Positions 8,537 through 16,917 of a stretch of 64,000 nucleotides of DNA are shown here, piece after piece (the stretch's first letter is position 1; every line of letters begins with the position of its first letter). This DNA is from Pseudarthrobacter sp. W1I19 (GTDB lineage: Bacteria; Actinomycetota; Actinomycetes; Actinomycetales; Micrococcaceae). The stretch covers positions 1,550,001 to 1,614,000 of the forward strand of contig NZ_JAUSZR010000001.1 in the NCBI RefSeq assembly GCF_030817835.1, given 5' to 3'. The notes under the pieces are model-generated. The model had not been told where the DNA came from, did no database searches, and worked only from the letters and a program-made list of their open reading frames with translations. The position numbers were made by a program, and so were the translations under genes.

Positions 8537-8699
8537 CCCCACCGGCTCCCACGTCTCGCTCCGCTTCGCCGCGGGGCCCTCGCCGGTGTGGGCCCATCCA
8601 CCGGCTCCCACGTCCCGCTTCGCTTCGCCGCGGGGCCCTCGCCGGTGTGGGCCCATCCATCGGCTCCCACGTCCCGCTTCGCTTCGGGCGTGGGCCCAT
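8537..8699. repeat. intergenic 59-bp tandem repeat, about 2.6 copies
   Basis: Units at 8544-8602, 8603-8661 and a partial one at 8662-8699 fill the gap between the divergent pncB and clpS promoters. Each full unit carries CTCGCT/CTTCGCT, a GC-rich core and GTGTGGGCCCATCCA, and can fold through CCGGTG/CACCGG arms. A 66-bp relative lies at 26056-26121. Confidence 0.9.
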
Positions 8700-8707
8700 A
8701 CTCCCCA

Positions 8708-8713
8708 TAGAAT
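8708..8713 (+). promoter_or_regulatory. -10 box TAGAAT of the leaderless clpS promoter
   Basis: TAGAAT ends 6 nt before the ATG at 8720. Confidence 0.55.
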
Positions 8714-8719
8714 GGACAG

Positions 8720-9103
8720 ATGACCTTAAGCGTTGCGCTCGGCCCTGATACGCAAGAGGGCACCCGGACCGGCACAGAGGAGTCCACCGACTTCCTGGCC
8801 GCACCGGACATCCCCTGGAACCTGGTGATCTGGAATGACCCCGTAAATCTCATGAGCTACGTCAGCTATGTTTTCCAAAGCTACTTCGGCTATTCGGAGA
8901 CCAAAGCGAACAAGCTCATGATGGAGGTCCACAAAAAGGGCCGCTCGATTGTTGCCAACGGCAGCAAGGAACAGGTGGAGCGCCACGCGGTGGCCATGCA
9001 CGGCTTTGGGCTGTGGGCCACGGTGGAGAAGGCCAGCGGCGGACCGGGCGGCAATTCGGGCAAGTCCGGCGGGTCCGGCCAGGGTAAGGGGAAGCGTGGC
9101 TAA
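8720..9103 (+). CDS. clpS: ATP-dependent Clp protease adaptor ClpS
   Basis: Delivers N-degron substrates to the ClpC/ClpA unfoldase. The product has 127 residues: a flexible N-terminal tail of about 35, the ClpS core with WNLVIWNDPVNLMSYV (the NDP residues line the N-degron pocket) and a VHKKGRSIVANGSKEQVE segment, then a Gly/Lys-rich tail. TAGAAT 6 nt before the ATG implies a leaderless mRNA. The stop overlaps the DUF2017 start by 8 nt, so the two are translated together. Confidence 0.95.
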   Translation: MTLSVALGPDTQEGTRTGTEESTDFLAAPDIPWNLVIWNDPVNLMSYVSYVFQSYFGYSETKANKLMMEVHKKGRSIVANGSKEQVERHAVAMHGFGLWATVEKASGGPGGNSGKSGGSGQGKGKRG

Positions 9104-9662
9104 GGCGTTCAAGTACGGACTCAAAGGCATTACCGGCTACCTGGAGCCCACTGAGCGGGAGCTGCTGCGCAGCCTCATTGACGACGTGATCTCCATGCTG
9201 CAGCCGGAGGACCGCTCCGGCCAGGATCCGCTGGCTGCCCTGATCGGGCTCGACATGGATGTTGCCGAGCCCTCGGACAGGGCAGTGAAGCGGCTCCTTC
9301 CGAACGTGATGAAGAACGACGGCGCTGCGTCCCTTGAGTTCCGCCAGCTCACCGAGCGTTCCTTGCGTGAGACGAAGATCGGCGCCCTCCGTGCTGCGGC
9401 CCTGGACCTGGACAAGGACGAGATCGTTCTCTCGGCCGAAGGCGCCAAGCACTGGTCGATGGCGCTGAACGATGTCCGGCTGGTCCTGGCGGAGCGGCTG
9501 GACATCCAGGACGAAGAGGACGCCGAACACGTCCACCTCATGCAGGACTGGTCCCAGGCGGAGGATGTGGAGAGCTACCTGGCCCTGGTCTACAACTTCG
9601 CCACCTGGCTCCAGGAATCGCTGGTGCAGGCCATGCTGCAGTCGCTGGACACCCGCCGTTGA
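9096..9662 (+). CDS. DUF2017 family protein
   Basis: A 188-residue, mostly helical acidic protein of unknown function, matching DUF2017 (KYGLKGITGYLEPTERELL start, LRLVLAERL-type helix and a final YNFATWLQESLVQAML helix). The GTG at 9096 has an AAGGGGAAG ribosome site and overlaps the end of clpS by 8 nt. In Actinobacteria the pair clpS-DUF2017 is commonly adjacent, which suggests a link to Clp proteolysis, but there is no direct evidence of a function. Confidence 0.88.
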   Translation: MAKAFKYGLKGITGYLEPTERELLRSLIDDVISMLQPEDRSGQDPLAALIGLDMDVAEPSDRAVKRLLPNVMKNDGAASLEFRQLTERSLRETKIGALRAAALDLDKDEIVLSAEGAKHWSMALNDVRLVLAERLDIQDEEDAEHVHLMQDWSQAEDVESYLALVYNFATWLQESLVQAMLQSLDTRR

Positions 9663-9752
9663 GGCGTGGCCCCGGCCGTCCGTGTCAGCCGTGTGAGAAA
9701 TTAGACATGAGTCGCAGGCCACAACATGATGGCTGAGGCCGCAGGGAAGACC

Positions 9753-9758
9753 TATCCT
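9753..9758 (+). promoter_or_regulatory. -10 box TATCCT upstream of murI
   Basis: TATCCT ends 9 nt before the ATG at 9768, slightly wider than the other leaderless promoters here. It argues against the ATGs at 9726/9729, which lie upstream of it. Confidence 0.45.
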
Positions 9759-9767
9759 CGAATAATC

Positions 9768-10781
9768 ATGACAACAGCCTCGAGCATGGATCCATCAGCT
9801 GAAGCAGCAGGATCCGAAGCCAGCGACCTGCAGGCCGCCGCCGTGGAATCACGGCCCATCGGTGTCTTCGATTCCGGAGTAGGCGGCCTCACGGTGGCAC
9901 GCTCCATCATCGACCAGCTCCCCAACGAGTCCATCCTCTACGTAGGGGATACCGCGCACGGGCCCTATGGCCCGCTGCCCATCGCGGAAGTCCGGGCCAA
10001 CGCCCTGGGCGTGATGGACGAACTGGTGGACTCCGGCGTCAAGCTGCTGACCATTGCCTGCAACTCAGCGTCGGCCGCCGTGCTCCGCGACGCCCGGGAA
10101 CGGTACACCGCGAAGTACGGCATCCCCGTCATCGAGGTCATCCAGCCGGCGGTGCGGCGCGCCGTTGCTGCCACCCGCAGCGGACGGGTGGGCGTGATCG
10201 GCACCTCCGCCACCGTGGGCTCGCGTGCCTACGAGGATACGTTCGCCGCCGCTCCGGACCTGGACATCACCTCGGTGGCCTGCCCGGAGTTCGTCAGCTA
10301 CGTCGAGGCAGGAATCACCACGGGCCCGGCCCTGCTGGCCGTGGCGGAGCAGTACCTTGCCCCGCTCAAGGCCGCCGGCGTGGACACCGTGGTCCTCGGC
10401 TGCACCCACTACCCGCTGCTGACAGGTGTCATCTCCTATGTGATGGGAGCGGACGTCACCCTGGTGTCCAGCGCGGAGGAAACAGCCAAGGACGTCTACC
10501 GCGCCCTGGCCACCCATAACCTGCAGCGCACTGAAACAGCCGCGCCCGAACACCACTTCGTGGCAACCGGGGATGCCGGCCAGTTCGAAGCGCTGGCCCG
10601 CAGGTTCCTGGGCCCCGAGGTCCTGTCCGTCCGGCACGTGGACCATGTGGCGGCCCAGTATCCCACCGGCAGCCTGGCCCGTATTACCCCGGAAATGATC
10701 GCCGCCGCGCAGCGTGCCGGCACCCGCCAGCGGATCTCCAACTTCGTGGGAAGCTCCGTTACCGGGGGTCCGGGCCAATGA
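9768..10781 (+). CDS. murI: glutamate racemase
   Basis: Makes D-glutamate for peptidoglycan. The catalytic residues are visible: Asp35 in [11 protein letters not shown], Cys98 in IACNSASA and Cys212 in LGCTHYPL. The chosen ATG at 9768 gives 337 residues; about 30 of them form a variable Ala/Ser/Asp-rich lead before the enzyme core. An upstream in-frame ATG exists at 9726 but sits before the likely -10 box. The TGA stop overlaps the next gene's ATG (ATGA), so a murI-MBL operon is likely. Confidence 0.95.
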   Translation: MTTASSMDPSAEAAGSEASDLQAAAVESRPIGVFDSGVGGLTVARSIIDQLPNESILYVGDTAHGPYGPLPIAEVRANALGVMDELVDSGVKLLTIACNSASAAVLRDARERYTAKYGIPVIEVIQPAVRRAVAATRSGRVGVIGTSATVGSRAYEDTFAAAPDLDITSVACPEFVSYVEAGITTGPALLAVAEQYLAPLKAAGVDTVVLGCTHYPLLTGVISYVMGADVTLVSSAEETAKDVYRALATHNLQRTETAAPEHHFVATGDAGQFEALARRFLGPEVLSVRHVDHVAAQYPTGSLARITPEMIAAAQRAGTRQRISNFVGSSVTGGPGQ

Positions 10782-11575
10782 AGCTCACCATTGTCGGCTG
10801 CACCGGGTCATTTCCCGGGCCAGGATCCCCGGCGTCGTGCTACCTGCTGACCGCCAACGACGGCGAGCGGACCTGGAAAGTGGTCATGGACCTGGGCAGC
10901 GGCGCATTGGGCGCCATCCAGCGGTACACCGACCTTGAGGACATCGACGCGATCTTCCTGACCCACCTGCACCCGGACCACTGCATGGACCTCTGCGGCC
11001 TGCACGTCGCCGTCCGCTGGAAGCCGGGCGGCTGGGGCAGGGGACGGATTCCTGTGTGGGGGCCGGCCGCCACGGCAGACCGGATGGCCACCGCCTACGG
11101 CCTGGAGCTGGACCCCGGCATGCGCGAGGAGTTCGACTTCACTAACTGGGCCGAGCGTGAGCCCGTGACCGTGGGGCCCTTCACCGTGACGCCCTTCGCC
11201 GTGAACCATCCCATTGAGGAGTGCTACGCCCTCCGGGTGGAAGTGGTGGAACCGGACAAGGAAGGCAACCGGATCGCCAAAACGCTGACCTACTCGGGCG
11301 ACACGGACTCCTGCGCAGGCCTCGAGGAGGCTGCCAAGGACGCGGACCTGTTCCTGTGCGAAGCGGCCTTTGAAGAAGGCCGGGATGACGGCATCAAGGA
11401 TGTCCACCTCACCGGCAAGCGCGCCGGGGAAGCCGCTGCCGCGGCCGGTGCCCGCAGGCTCCTGCTCACCCATATTCCGGTGTGGACGTCGCAGACCACC
11501 GTGATGGCGGAGGCCCGTCCGGCTTTTGGCGGCGACGTTGCCGTGGCAGTTGCCGGAGTGCACTACACCATCTAA
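10778..11575 (+). CDS. MBL-fold metallo-hydrolase, RNase Z-like
   Basis: A 265-residue metallo-beta-lactamase-fold protein. The metal motif [10 protein letters not shown] gives His63, His65, Asp67 and His68; further ligands lie in [18 protein letters not shown] and LLLTHIPVW. The shape matches short RNase Z-like or phosphodiesterase-like hydrolases without a tRNA-binding exosite arm. Placement between murI and rph is conserved in Actinobacteria. Translation is coupled to murI through ATGA. The substrate is unknown; a role in RNA or cyclic nucleotide hydrolysis is only a family-based guess. Confidence 0.85.
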   Translation: MKLTIVGCTGSFPGPGSPASCYLLTANDGERTWKVVMDLGSGALGAIQRYTDLEDIDAIFLTHLHPDHCMDLCGLHVAVRWKPGGWGRGRIPVWGPAATADRMATAYGLELDPGMREEFDFTNWAEREPVTVGPFTVTPFAVNHPIEECYALRVEVVEPDKEGNRIAKTLTYSGDTDSCAGLEEAAKDADLFLCEAAFEEGRDDGIKDVHLTGKRAGEAAAAAGARRLLLTHIPVWTSQTTVMAEARPAFGGDVAVAVAGVHYTI

Positions 11576-11629
11576 GTGCGGGGACCGCCCGTACCTTTAC
11601 CCGAAACGCCCATGCCGTGCGGCAGTGGA

Positions 11630-11635
11630 TAAGCT
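11630..11635 (+). promoter_or_regulatory. -10 box TAAGCT of the leaderless rph promoter
   Basis: TAAGCT ends 6 nt before the ATG at 11642. Confidence 0.55.
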
Positions 11636-11641
11636 AAAGGC

Positions 11642-12400
11642 ATGACTTCTGAAGCAACTGCAGTGCCCATCGTGCGCGGCGACGGCCGCGCCCCGGACCA
11701 GCTCCGGCCCATCAGCATCACCCGTGGATGGTCCAACCAGGCCGAGGGATCGGCCCTGATCGAGTTCGGCAACACCAGGGTGCTGTGCACGGCTTCCCTC
11801 ACTGCAGGGGTTCCGCGCTGGCTCAAGGGCGAGGGCCGCGGCTGGGTTACGGCCGAGTACGCGATGCTGCCCCGCGCAACCAACACCCGGTCCGACCGCG
11901 AATCCGTCAAGGGCAAGATCGGTGGCCGCACGCACGAGATCTCCCGGCTCATCGGTCGCTCCCTTCGCTCCATCATTGACACCAAGGCCCTGGGTGAGAA
12001 CACCATCGTGCTGGACTGCGACGTGCTGCAGGCGGACGGCGGCACCCGGACCGCCGCCATCACCGGTGCCTACGTAGCACTCGCGGACTCCATCCGGTTC
12101 GCCCGCGACAACAAGCTGATCGCCAAGAACGCCCAGCCCTTGATTGATACCATCGCGGCAGTATCGGTGGGCATCATCGACGGCGTTCCCATGCTGGACC
12201 TGCCCTACGTCGAGGATGTCCGGGCCGAAACCGACATGAACGTGGTGGTCACCGGCTCGGGCAAGTTCGTGGAGGTCCAGGGAACAGCCGAAGGCGCGCC
12301 CTTTGACCGTGCCGAACTGGACCAGCTCCTGGACCTCGCCCTGCTCGGCACCACCCAGCTTGCGGCCATCCAGCGCGAAACCTTGGCAGACACCCTGTGA
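11642..12400 (+). CDS. rph: ribonuclease PH
   Basis: Phosphorolytic 3'-5' exoribonuclease that trims tRNA 3' ends. It has 252 residues, the family length. Conserved segments are [17 protein letters not shown], a [15 protein letters not shown] arginine-rich RNA-binding stretch and [15 protein letters not shown] at the phosphate site. The start follows a TAAGCT -10 box by 6 nt, so the mRNA should be leaderless. The TGA stop overlaps the rdgB GTG (GTGA), giving a translationally coupled rph-rdgB pair. Confidence 0.96.
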   Translation: MTSEATAVPIVRGDGRAPDQLRPISITRGWSNQAEGSALIEFGNTRVLCTASLTAGVPRWLKGEGRGWVTAEYAMLPRATNTRSDRESVKGKIGGRTHEISRLIGRSLRSIIDTKALGENTIVLDCDVLQADGGTRTAAITGAYVALADSIRFARDNKLIAKNAQPLIDTIAAVSVGIIDGVPMLDLPYVEDVRAETDMNVVVTGSGKFVEVQGTAEGAPFDRAELDQLLDLALLGTTQLAAIQRETLADTL

Positions 12401-13062
12401 CAGTGGCCTCCGCCGCGGGGCAGGGGACAGCCCCGCGCCTGGTCCTGGCCACCCACAACAAAGGCAAGCTCCGGGAGCTCCGCGAGCTCCTGCGCGGGCA
12501 GGTACCGGGGCTCGACGTCGACACGCAGGTTGTGGACGCGGCAGCGGCAGGTGCCCCCGACGTCGTCGAAACGGGCGTGACGTTCGCCGAGAATTCCCTG
12601 CTCAAAGCGCGGGCTGTCGCCGAAGCGACCGGACTGGTGGCGATCGCCGATGATTCCGGGCTCGCTGTGGATGTGATGGGCGGAGCGCCCGGCATCTTCT
12701 CGGCCCGGTGGGCCGGCAGCCACGGTGACGACGCCGCGAACCTGCGGCTGCTGCTTAACCAGCTTTCCGACGTTCCGGACGCCCACCGCGGCGCCGCCTT
12801 TGTATGTGCGGCGGCGCTCGCGGTGCCGGCGGCCAACGGGGATGCCGGGCGTGAAGTAGTGGAGTACGGGCAGCTGGAGGGCGTGCTCCTGCGCGAACCG
12901 CGCGGTGACGGCGGGTTCGGCTACGACCCCGTGCTTCAGCCGGCAGGGGAGACCCGCAGCTGCGCGGAACTGTCCGCCGACGAGAAGAACGCCATCAGCC
13001 ACCGCGGCAAGGCCTTCCGGGCGCTCCTGCCTGCCATTGTGGAGGCCCTGCAGGACCGCTGA
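12397..13062 (+). CDS. rdgB: non-canonical purine NTP pyrophosphatase (RdgB/HAM1)
   Basis: Hydrolyses ITP, dITP and XTP to monophosphates and so keeps deaminated purines out of DNA and RNA. The 221-residue product shows [17 protein letters not shown] (substrate loop), [22 protein letters not shown] with the metal-binding Asp, GFGYDP and SHRGKAF, all family motifs. It starts at a GTG overlapping the rph stop by 4 nt. A strong hairpin terminator lies 25 nt after its stop. Confidence 0.95.
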   Translation: MTVASAAGQGTAPRLVLATHNKGKLRELRELLRGQVPGLDVDTQVVDAAAAGAPDVVETGVTFAENSLLKARAVAEATGLVAIADDSGLAVDVMGGAPGIFSARWAGSHGDDAANLRLLLNQLSDVPDAHRGAAFVCAAALAVPAANGDAGREVVEYGQLEGVLLREPRGDGGFGYDPVLQPAGETRSCAELSADEKNAISHRGKAFRALLPAIVEALQDR

Positions 13063-13086
13063 GCAGGGACCGCGAAGATGACACAA

Positions 13087-13129
13087 AGAAGGGTGCGCTC
13101 CGGGCCGAAAGCCTGGAACGCACCCTTCT
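13087..13129 (+). terminator. bidirectional terminator between rdgB and the dedA-like gene
   Basis: AGAAGGGTGCG (13087-13097) pairs perfectly with CGCACCCTTCT (13119-13129), with a smaller CCGGGC/GCCTGG stem inside the loop. It serves two convergent genes. Confidence 0.75.
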
Positions 13130-13151
13130 CTACGCTGTGGAAGACGTGCTG

Positions 13152-13961
13152 CTACTCCGGGCGCATCCCGTCAACGTGGCGGGGCGTCTTGTGCTCTTCC
13201 TCGGGCGCGTGTTCTTCGATGAACTCGTCCACCGGGTCCGTGCCGTAGGCCGTGGCCTGGCGCCTTGCGGACATGCCGCGCAGGACTTCTACTCCGATGG
13301 GCAGTACCGAAACCAGCACGATGGCGATGAAGATGATGTCCAGGTTGTCCCGGACCCAGGGGATCCGGTCGCCGAGCAGGTATCCCAGGAGTGTCACGCC
13401 GCCGCCCCAGAGGAAGGCGCCGATGACGTTGTACAGGAAGAACTTCTTTTTGCTCATCTGGGCAACGCCCACAATCACCGGGACGAAGGTCCGGATGATC
13501 GGGACAAAGCGGGCCAGGATCAGCGCCTTGCCGCCGTGCTTTTCGAAAAAGGCGTGTGCATTTTCCACGTTCTCCCGCTTAAAGAGGCGGGAATTGGGCT
13601 TGTTGAAGATGGCCGGGCCGGCCTTCGAACCGATCAGGTAGCCGGTCTGGTTGCCCACGATGGCGGACACAACAATCAGCAGCGCGAGAAGCCACACGTT
13701 GAACTTGATGGTGTCGGTGGCCACCAGCAGGCCCGCGGTGAACAACATGGAGTCTCCCGGCAGGAAGAAGCCCACCAGCAGCCCGGTTTCCGCGAAGACA
13801 ATTCCGCAGACAAGCAGGACCACCCAGGGTGCCAGGGCGGGATCAGCCAGGAAGACCTGGGGGTTCAGCCAGTCGGGCAGGAAGGAGGCCAGCTGTGGCT
13901 GCACCGGTCCTGCACCGCCCAGCATGGACACAGCGAAGTCGTTCATCACAGGAAAGTTCAC
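13152..13961 (-). CDS. DedA family membrane protein (VTT domain)
   Basis: A 269-residue DedA/VTT-domain protein, a family implicated in lipid-carrier (undecaprenyl phosphate) or phospholipid translocation in the inner membrane. Family motifs include a FLPGDSMLFTAGLL segment, a HGGKALILARFVPIIRTF segment carrying the conserved arginines and an FLWGGG turn. About five membrane stretches are visible and the last 60 residues are charged and cytosolic. The GTG at 13961 is preferred over the ATG at 13946 because TACCCT lies 6 nt upstream of it. Confidence 0.9.
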   Translation of the reverse strand: MNFPVMNDFAVSMLGGAGPVQPQLASFLPDWLNPQVFLADPALAPWVVLLVCGIVFAETGLLVGFFLPGDSMLFTAGLLVATDTIKFNVWLLALLIVVSAIVGNQTGYLIGSKAGPAIFNKPNSRLFKRENVENAHAFFEKHGGKALILARFVPIIRTFVPVIVGVAQMSKKKFFLYNVIGAFLWGGGVTLLGYLLGDRIPWVRDNLDIIFIAIVLVSVLPIGVEVLRGMSARRQATAYGTDPVDEFIEEHAPEEEHKTPRHVDGMRPE

Positions 13962-13967
13962 TCCTCA

Positions 13968-13973
13968 AGGGTA
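13968..13973 (-). promoter_or_regulatory. -10 box TACCCT of a leaderless promoter
   Basis: On the minus strand TACCCT ends 6 nt before the GTG at 13961. A GAGGA sequence in the 6-nt gap is too close to serve as a ribosome site for that GTG. Confidence 0.45.
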
Positions 13974-14082
13974 CTTGACACGCCTCTTCCTCCCGGTGGC
14001 GGCGGAAGGCGCCGGCCGGGGCGGCCGGGTGATTTCGGTGACAGGACGGCATGGGCGACACGGGAACGATCACCTCCGAAGG

Positions 14083-14088
14083 TAAGGT
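14083..14088 (+). promoter_or_regulatory. -10 box TAAGGT of a leaderless promoter
   Basis: TAAGGT ends 7 nt before the GTG at 14096 and lies inside the longer frame that begins at 14051, arguing for the shorter protein. Confidence 0.5.
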
Positions 14089-14095
14089 GGGGCCC

Positions 14096-15106
14096 GTGGG
14101 TTTGGACTTTACGGCGATCGACTTCGAGACTGCGAACGGATTTCGGGGCTCTCCGTGTTCAGTGGGCCTGACGAAAGTCCGGGGCGGCAGGGTTGTGGAG
14201 GAAGCCTCGTGGCTCATGCGCCCGCCGGCCAGCCACGACCACTTCGACTACCACAATGTCCGCATCCACGGCATCACTGCCGCCGACGTCGCGGGCACGC
14301 CCCGGTTTGGGGAGCTCTTTCCCGAGATCGGCGCTTTTATTGGCGATGACATCCTTGCGGCGCACAACGCAGCCTTCGATCTCGGTGTGATCCGCTCCGG
14401 GCTGGAGGTCTCAGGGCTCCCCGGTCCGGCCTACGACTACGTCTGCACGGTGATGCTGTCCCGGCGCTGCTACTCCCTGGTGTCCAATTCCCTGCCCTTT
14501 GCCGCCGAGGAGGCCGGGGTACCCCTGGTCAACCACCACGACGCCGCCGAGGATGCCCGTGCCTGCGCCGGCATCCTGATCGACATCGCAGGCCGCAACC
14601 AGGCCAACAGTATCGCTGAGCTCTACCTGTCTCTGGGGCTCGTGATGCCACGCCAGGAGGCGTTCGACCCCGCCCGGGACACGTTGTCGAAGCCAAGCCT
14701 CGCTGCCCTGTCCGGCGCGGCGGGCAGCGGTGCGGGGCTGGTCCGGCAGTTCCAGGGCGGCTGGCCGGAAGAGGGAGCCAACCCCGAACCCAATCCGCTC
14801 GCCGAGCCAGGCCACCCGCTCTACGGCCAGACAGTCGTCTTCACCGGGCAACTGTCCATCGGGCGGCCGGAGGCGAAGCAGCGTTCTGCCGAATTCGGTG
14901 CCAGGCCGGAGAGCCGGGTGACGGGACGCACCACGGTCCTGGTGGTGGGGGGCGGCTTCGTGGCCTCGGACCTCCGCTCGGGAAGGCTCACCGGCAAGGC
15001 CCGCCGGGTGCTGGAGCTGCACGAGCGGGGGCAAGCCATCGAGGTTCTTTCCGAGGGTGAGTTCCTGCAGATGGTCGGCAGTTTCGCCGAAGCCGTCAGC
15101 GCCTGA
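14096..15106 (+). CDS. DEDDh exonuclease with C-terminal BRCT domain (DnaQ-like)
   Basis: A 336-residue protein joining a 3'-5' exonuclease domain (residues 4-170) to a BRCT domain (about 240-330). The DEDDh acids begin with Asp9 and Glu11 in AIDFETANG and end with the HHDAAEDA His/Asp pair. The BRCT part begins with LYGQTVVFTGQL, as in NAD-dependent ligase BRCT domains. Such proteins resemble the DNA polymerase III epsilon subunit but are thought to act in repair. The GTG at 14096 is chosen over the ATG at 14051 because of the TAAGGT -10 box and because the exonuclease domain starts right after it. Confidence 0.88.
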   Translation: MGLDFTAIDFETANGFRGSPCSVGLTKVRGGRVVEEASWLMRPPASHDHFDYHNVRIHGITAADVAGTPRFGELFPEIGAFIGDDILAAHNAAFDLGVIRSGLEVSGLPGPAYDYVCTVMLSRRCYSLVSNSLPFAAEEAGVPLVNHHDAAEDARACAGILIDIAGRNQANSIAELYLSLGLVMPRQEAFDPARDTLSKPSLAALSGAAGSGAGLVRQFQGGWPEEGANPEPNPLAEPGHPLYGQTVVFTGQLSIGRPEAKQRSAEFGARPESRVTGRTTVLVVGGGFVASDLRSGRLTGKARRVLELHERGQAIEVLSEGEFLQMVGSFAEAVSA

Positions 15107-15166
15107 GCAGCCCGCACCCACGGTCACGCGGCGCAACAAACCTTCCGCCCGGCGTCGGCCTCCACC

Positions 15167-15172
15167 TAGCCT
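15167..15172 (+). promoter_or_regulatory. -10 box TAGCCT of a leaderless promoter
   Basis: TAGCCT ends 6 nt before the ATG at 15179. Confidence 0.55.
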
Positions 15173-15178
15173 TGCCTC

Positions 15179-15658
15179 ATGCGCAAGCTCTTTGCCTTCC
15201 CCAACCCCGTGAACGAGTACGCTGCCCGCGTGACGGCGGGGCTGGTAGTTGTCCTGTCGCTGGTGACGGCAGCCGCGGGATCAGGATGGGGACTGCTGGC
15301 CATCGCGGCCGGGTTCTGGCTCCGCGTCCTCTTCGGGCCCCGGATCTCGCCGCTGGCACTGCTGTCCGTCAAAGTCATCACTCCACGGCTGGGCCGGGTG
15401 AAACTGGTTCCCGGGCCGCCCAAGCGCTTCGCCCAGGGCATGGGGGCTATGGTCTCCACCGCGGCCCTGGCCTTGTTCGCGGCCGGCGCTGTTCCTGCCG
15501 CCTGGACCATGCTGGCAACCCTGATCGTGGCGGCGTCGCTTGAAGCGTTTGCCGGCTTCTGCCTCGGCTGCGTGGTCTTCGGATTCCTGCAGGGGCGCGG
15601 GCTGATTGCGCAGGAAGTCTGCGAGGCCTGCAACAACGTCAGCCTTCGCCGGTTGTAA
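15179..15658 (+). CDS. DUF4395 family membrane protein
   Basis: A 159-residue integral membrane protein with about four hydrophobic segments (from residue 18, 42, 90 and 115). The FPNPVNEYAARV start, the FGPRISPLA turn and the Cys-containing FCLGC and CEACNN motifs match DUF4395, a family without an assigned function that sometimes sits beside thioredoxin or rhodanese genes. Here it has no such neighbour. Its 3' end overlaps the 3' end of the convergent ADP-ribosylglycohydrolase gene by 20 nt. Confidence 0.85.
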   Translation: MRKLFAFPNPVNEYAARVTAGLVVVLSLVTAAAGSGWGLLAIAAGFWLRVLFGPRISPLALLSVKVITPRLGRVKLVPGPPKRFAQGMGAMVSTAALALFAAGAVPAAWTMLATLIVAASLEAFAGFCLGCVVFGFLQGRGLIAQEVCEACNNVSLRRL

Positions 15659-16721
15659 CCTTGACCAGTTGGTCGGCCATGCCCCGGATCACGTCTTGCC
15701 CTTCCAGCGCCGCAAGCCATTCCTGGGGCAGGCAGGCCTCACCGTAGAAGGCACCGAGGATGTTCCCGGCGATGGAGCCGGTGGAATCGCTGTCGCCGCT
15801 GTGGTTGACGGCCAAGGCAACAGCATCACGGAAATGCTGCGCAGGTTCCGCCGGGGCGGCATCCGGGAGAGTGGCCAGTACGGCGTAAAGCGCGACGGCG
15901 AGGGCTTCTTCAGCAACCCAGCCCTCACCGAGTGCCTGGACCATTTCCTCGGATGTCACCACGCCCTTGCCCGCCAGCCGCAGTGCGGCCTCCAGCCGTT
16001 CCAACAGTTCGGGGGCTGCACCGTCGAGGCCTGCGGTATGGGCCAGGGCCCCGGCTGCCGCTTCCCGGAGCCCGTCGCCGGCCACCACATGGTGAATGAG
16101 CAGGCTGAAGGTCCCCGCGCTCTGGCGGGCGGACGGGTGGCCATGGGTGAGCGAGGCGGCGTCGGCACTCAGTTTGTAGACGGCGTCGGGCGTGATGTGC
16201 GGGATGAGCCCGAACGGGGCCGAGCGCATCACTGTTCCGCAGCCTTTGGAATCAGGGTTCACGGGCCGGAACGAGGTGCCCATTTCCCCGGTGGCGAGTC
16301 CGGAAAGGCAGGCTTTGCCGGGATGCCGCCGCTGGTGGAGCACCTCCTGGGCGTCAATCCAGCGCGGCTGGGGGACCGGGGCGGAGGCGGGCGCTGTTTC
16401 CCCCTGGGTGGCATACCAGCGCAGGTACGCGAGCCACAGGCAGGCGTTGACGTCGGCGCCAACCCCCGAGTTTGCCCACTCCAGCGCCTCCACGAGCCCG
16501 TCCACTGTGTACAGGGTCATTTGGGTGTCATCGGAGAAGCGGCCCGGTCCCGCCAGGGCTTCGAAGCCCGTCAGGCCGGCCGAGCCGTAGCGGGCGCGGA
16601 TCTGCTCAATCGTGTCGAACTCCACGGCGTAACCCAGGGAGTCGCCGAGGGCGCCGCCCAGCAGTGATCCGTGGATACGGGACTTAGGGGAGGGGATGGA
16701 AGCGTCCGGCTCGATACTCAT
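15639..16721 (-). CDS. ADP-ribosylglycohydrolase family protein
   Basis: A 360-residue protein of the DraG/ARH family, enzymes that remove ADP-ribose from proteins or small molecules using two magnesium ions. Family metal motifs are GGALGDSLGY, SDDTQMTLYT (about residue 60) and GDSDSTGSIAGNILGA near the end. The ATG at 16721 is set by TAAATT 7 nt upstream. It is divergent from the aquaporin gene and overlaps DUF4395 at its 3' end. The target is unknown; no dinitrogenase or ADP-ribosyltransferase gene is nearby. Confidence 0.9.
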   Translation of the reverse strand: MSIEPDASIPSPKSRIHGSLLGGALGDSLGYAVEFDTIEQIRARYGSAGLTGFEALAGPGRFSDDTQMTLYTVDGLVEALEWANSGVGADVNACLWLAYLRWYATQGETAPASAPVPQPRWIDAQEVLHQRRHPGKACLSGLATGEMGTSFRPVNPDSKGCGTVMRSAPFGLIPHITPDAVYKLSADAASLTHGHPSARQSAGTFSLLIHHVVAGDGLREAAAGALAHTAGLDGAAPELLERLEAALRLAGKGVVTSEEMVQALGEGWVAEEALAVALYAVLATLPDAAPAEPAQHFRDAVALAVNHSGDSDSTGSIAGNILGAFYGEACLPQEWLAALEGQDVIRGMADQLVKVTTGEG

Positions 16722-16728
16722 GGTTGCA

Positions 16729-16734
16729 AATTTA
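16729..16734 (-). promoter_or_regulatory. -10 box TAAATT of a leaderless promoter
   Basis: On the minus strand TAAATT ends 7 nt before the ATG at 16721. A longer frame to 16925 runs through the promoter and is rejected. Confidence 0.5.
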
Positions 16735-16917
16735 CCGTGGCCGCCGGCGGCCGGCCGACGCCGCTGGCGGATACCGGCAGCATCGTTGCCGGCACTGGTG
16801 TCCCCTGCTGCTCGGCTGCTGTCGGCCGGCGTCCAGCGAACGCACAGTCTGCACTGGAATAATGCCGGGGTTGCCTGATCGCAACGTCCGTTTCCGCCTA
16901 CCTCGAAGGTCATCACC

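Noticed and set aside
8522..8656. N-terminal extension of PncB to 8656
   Set aside because: It would translate the 59-bp repeats into repeated Pro/Arg/Gly sequence and lies upstream of the -10 box TAGAGT.
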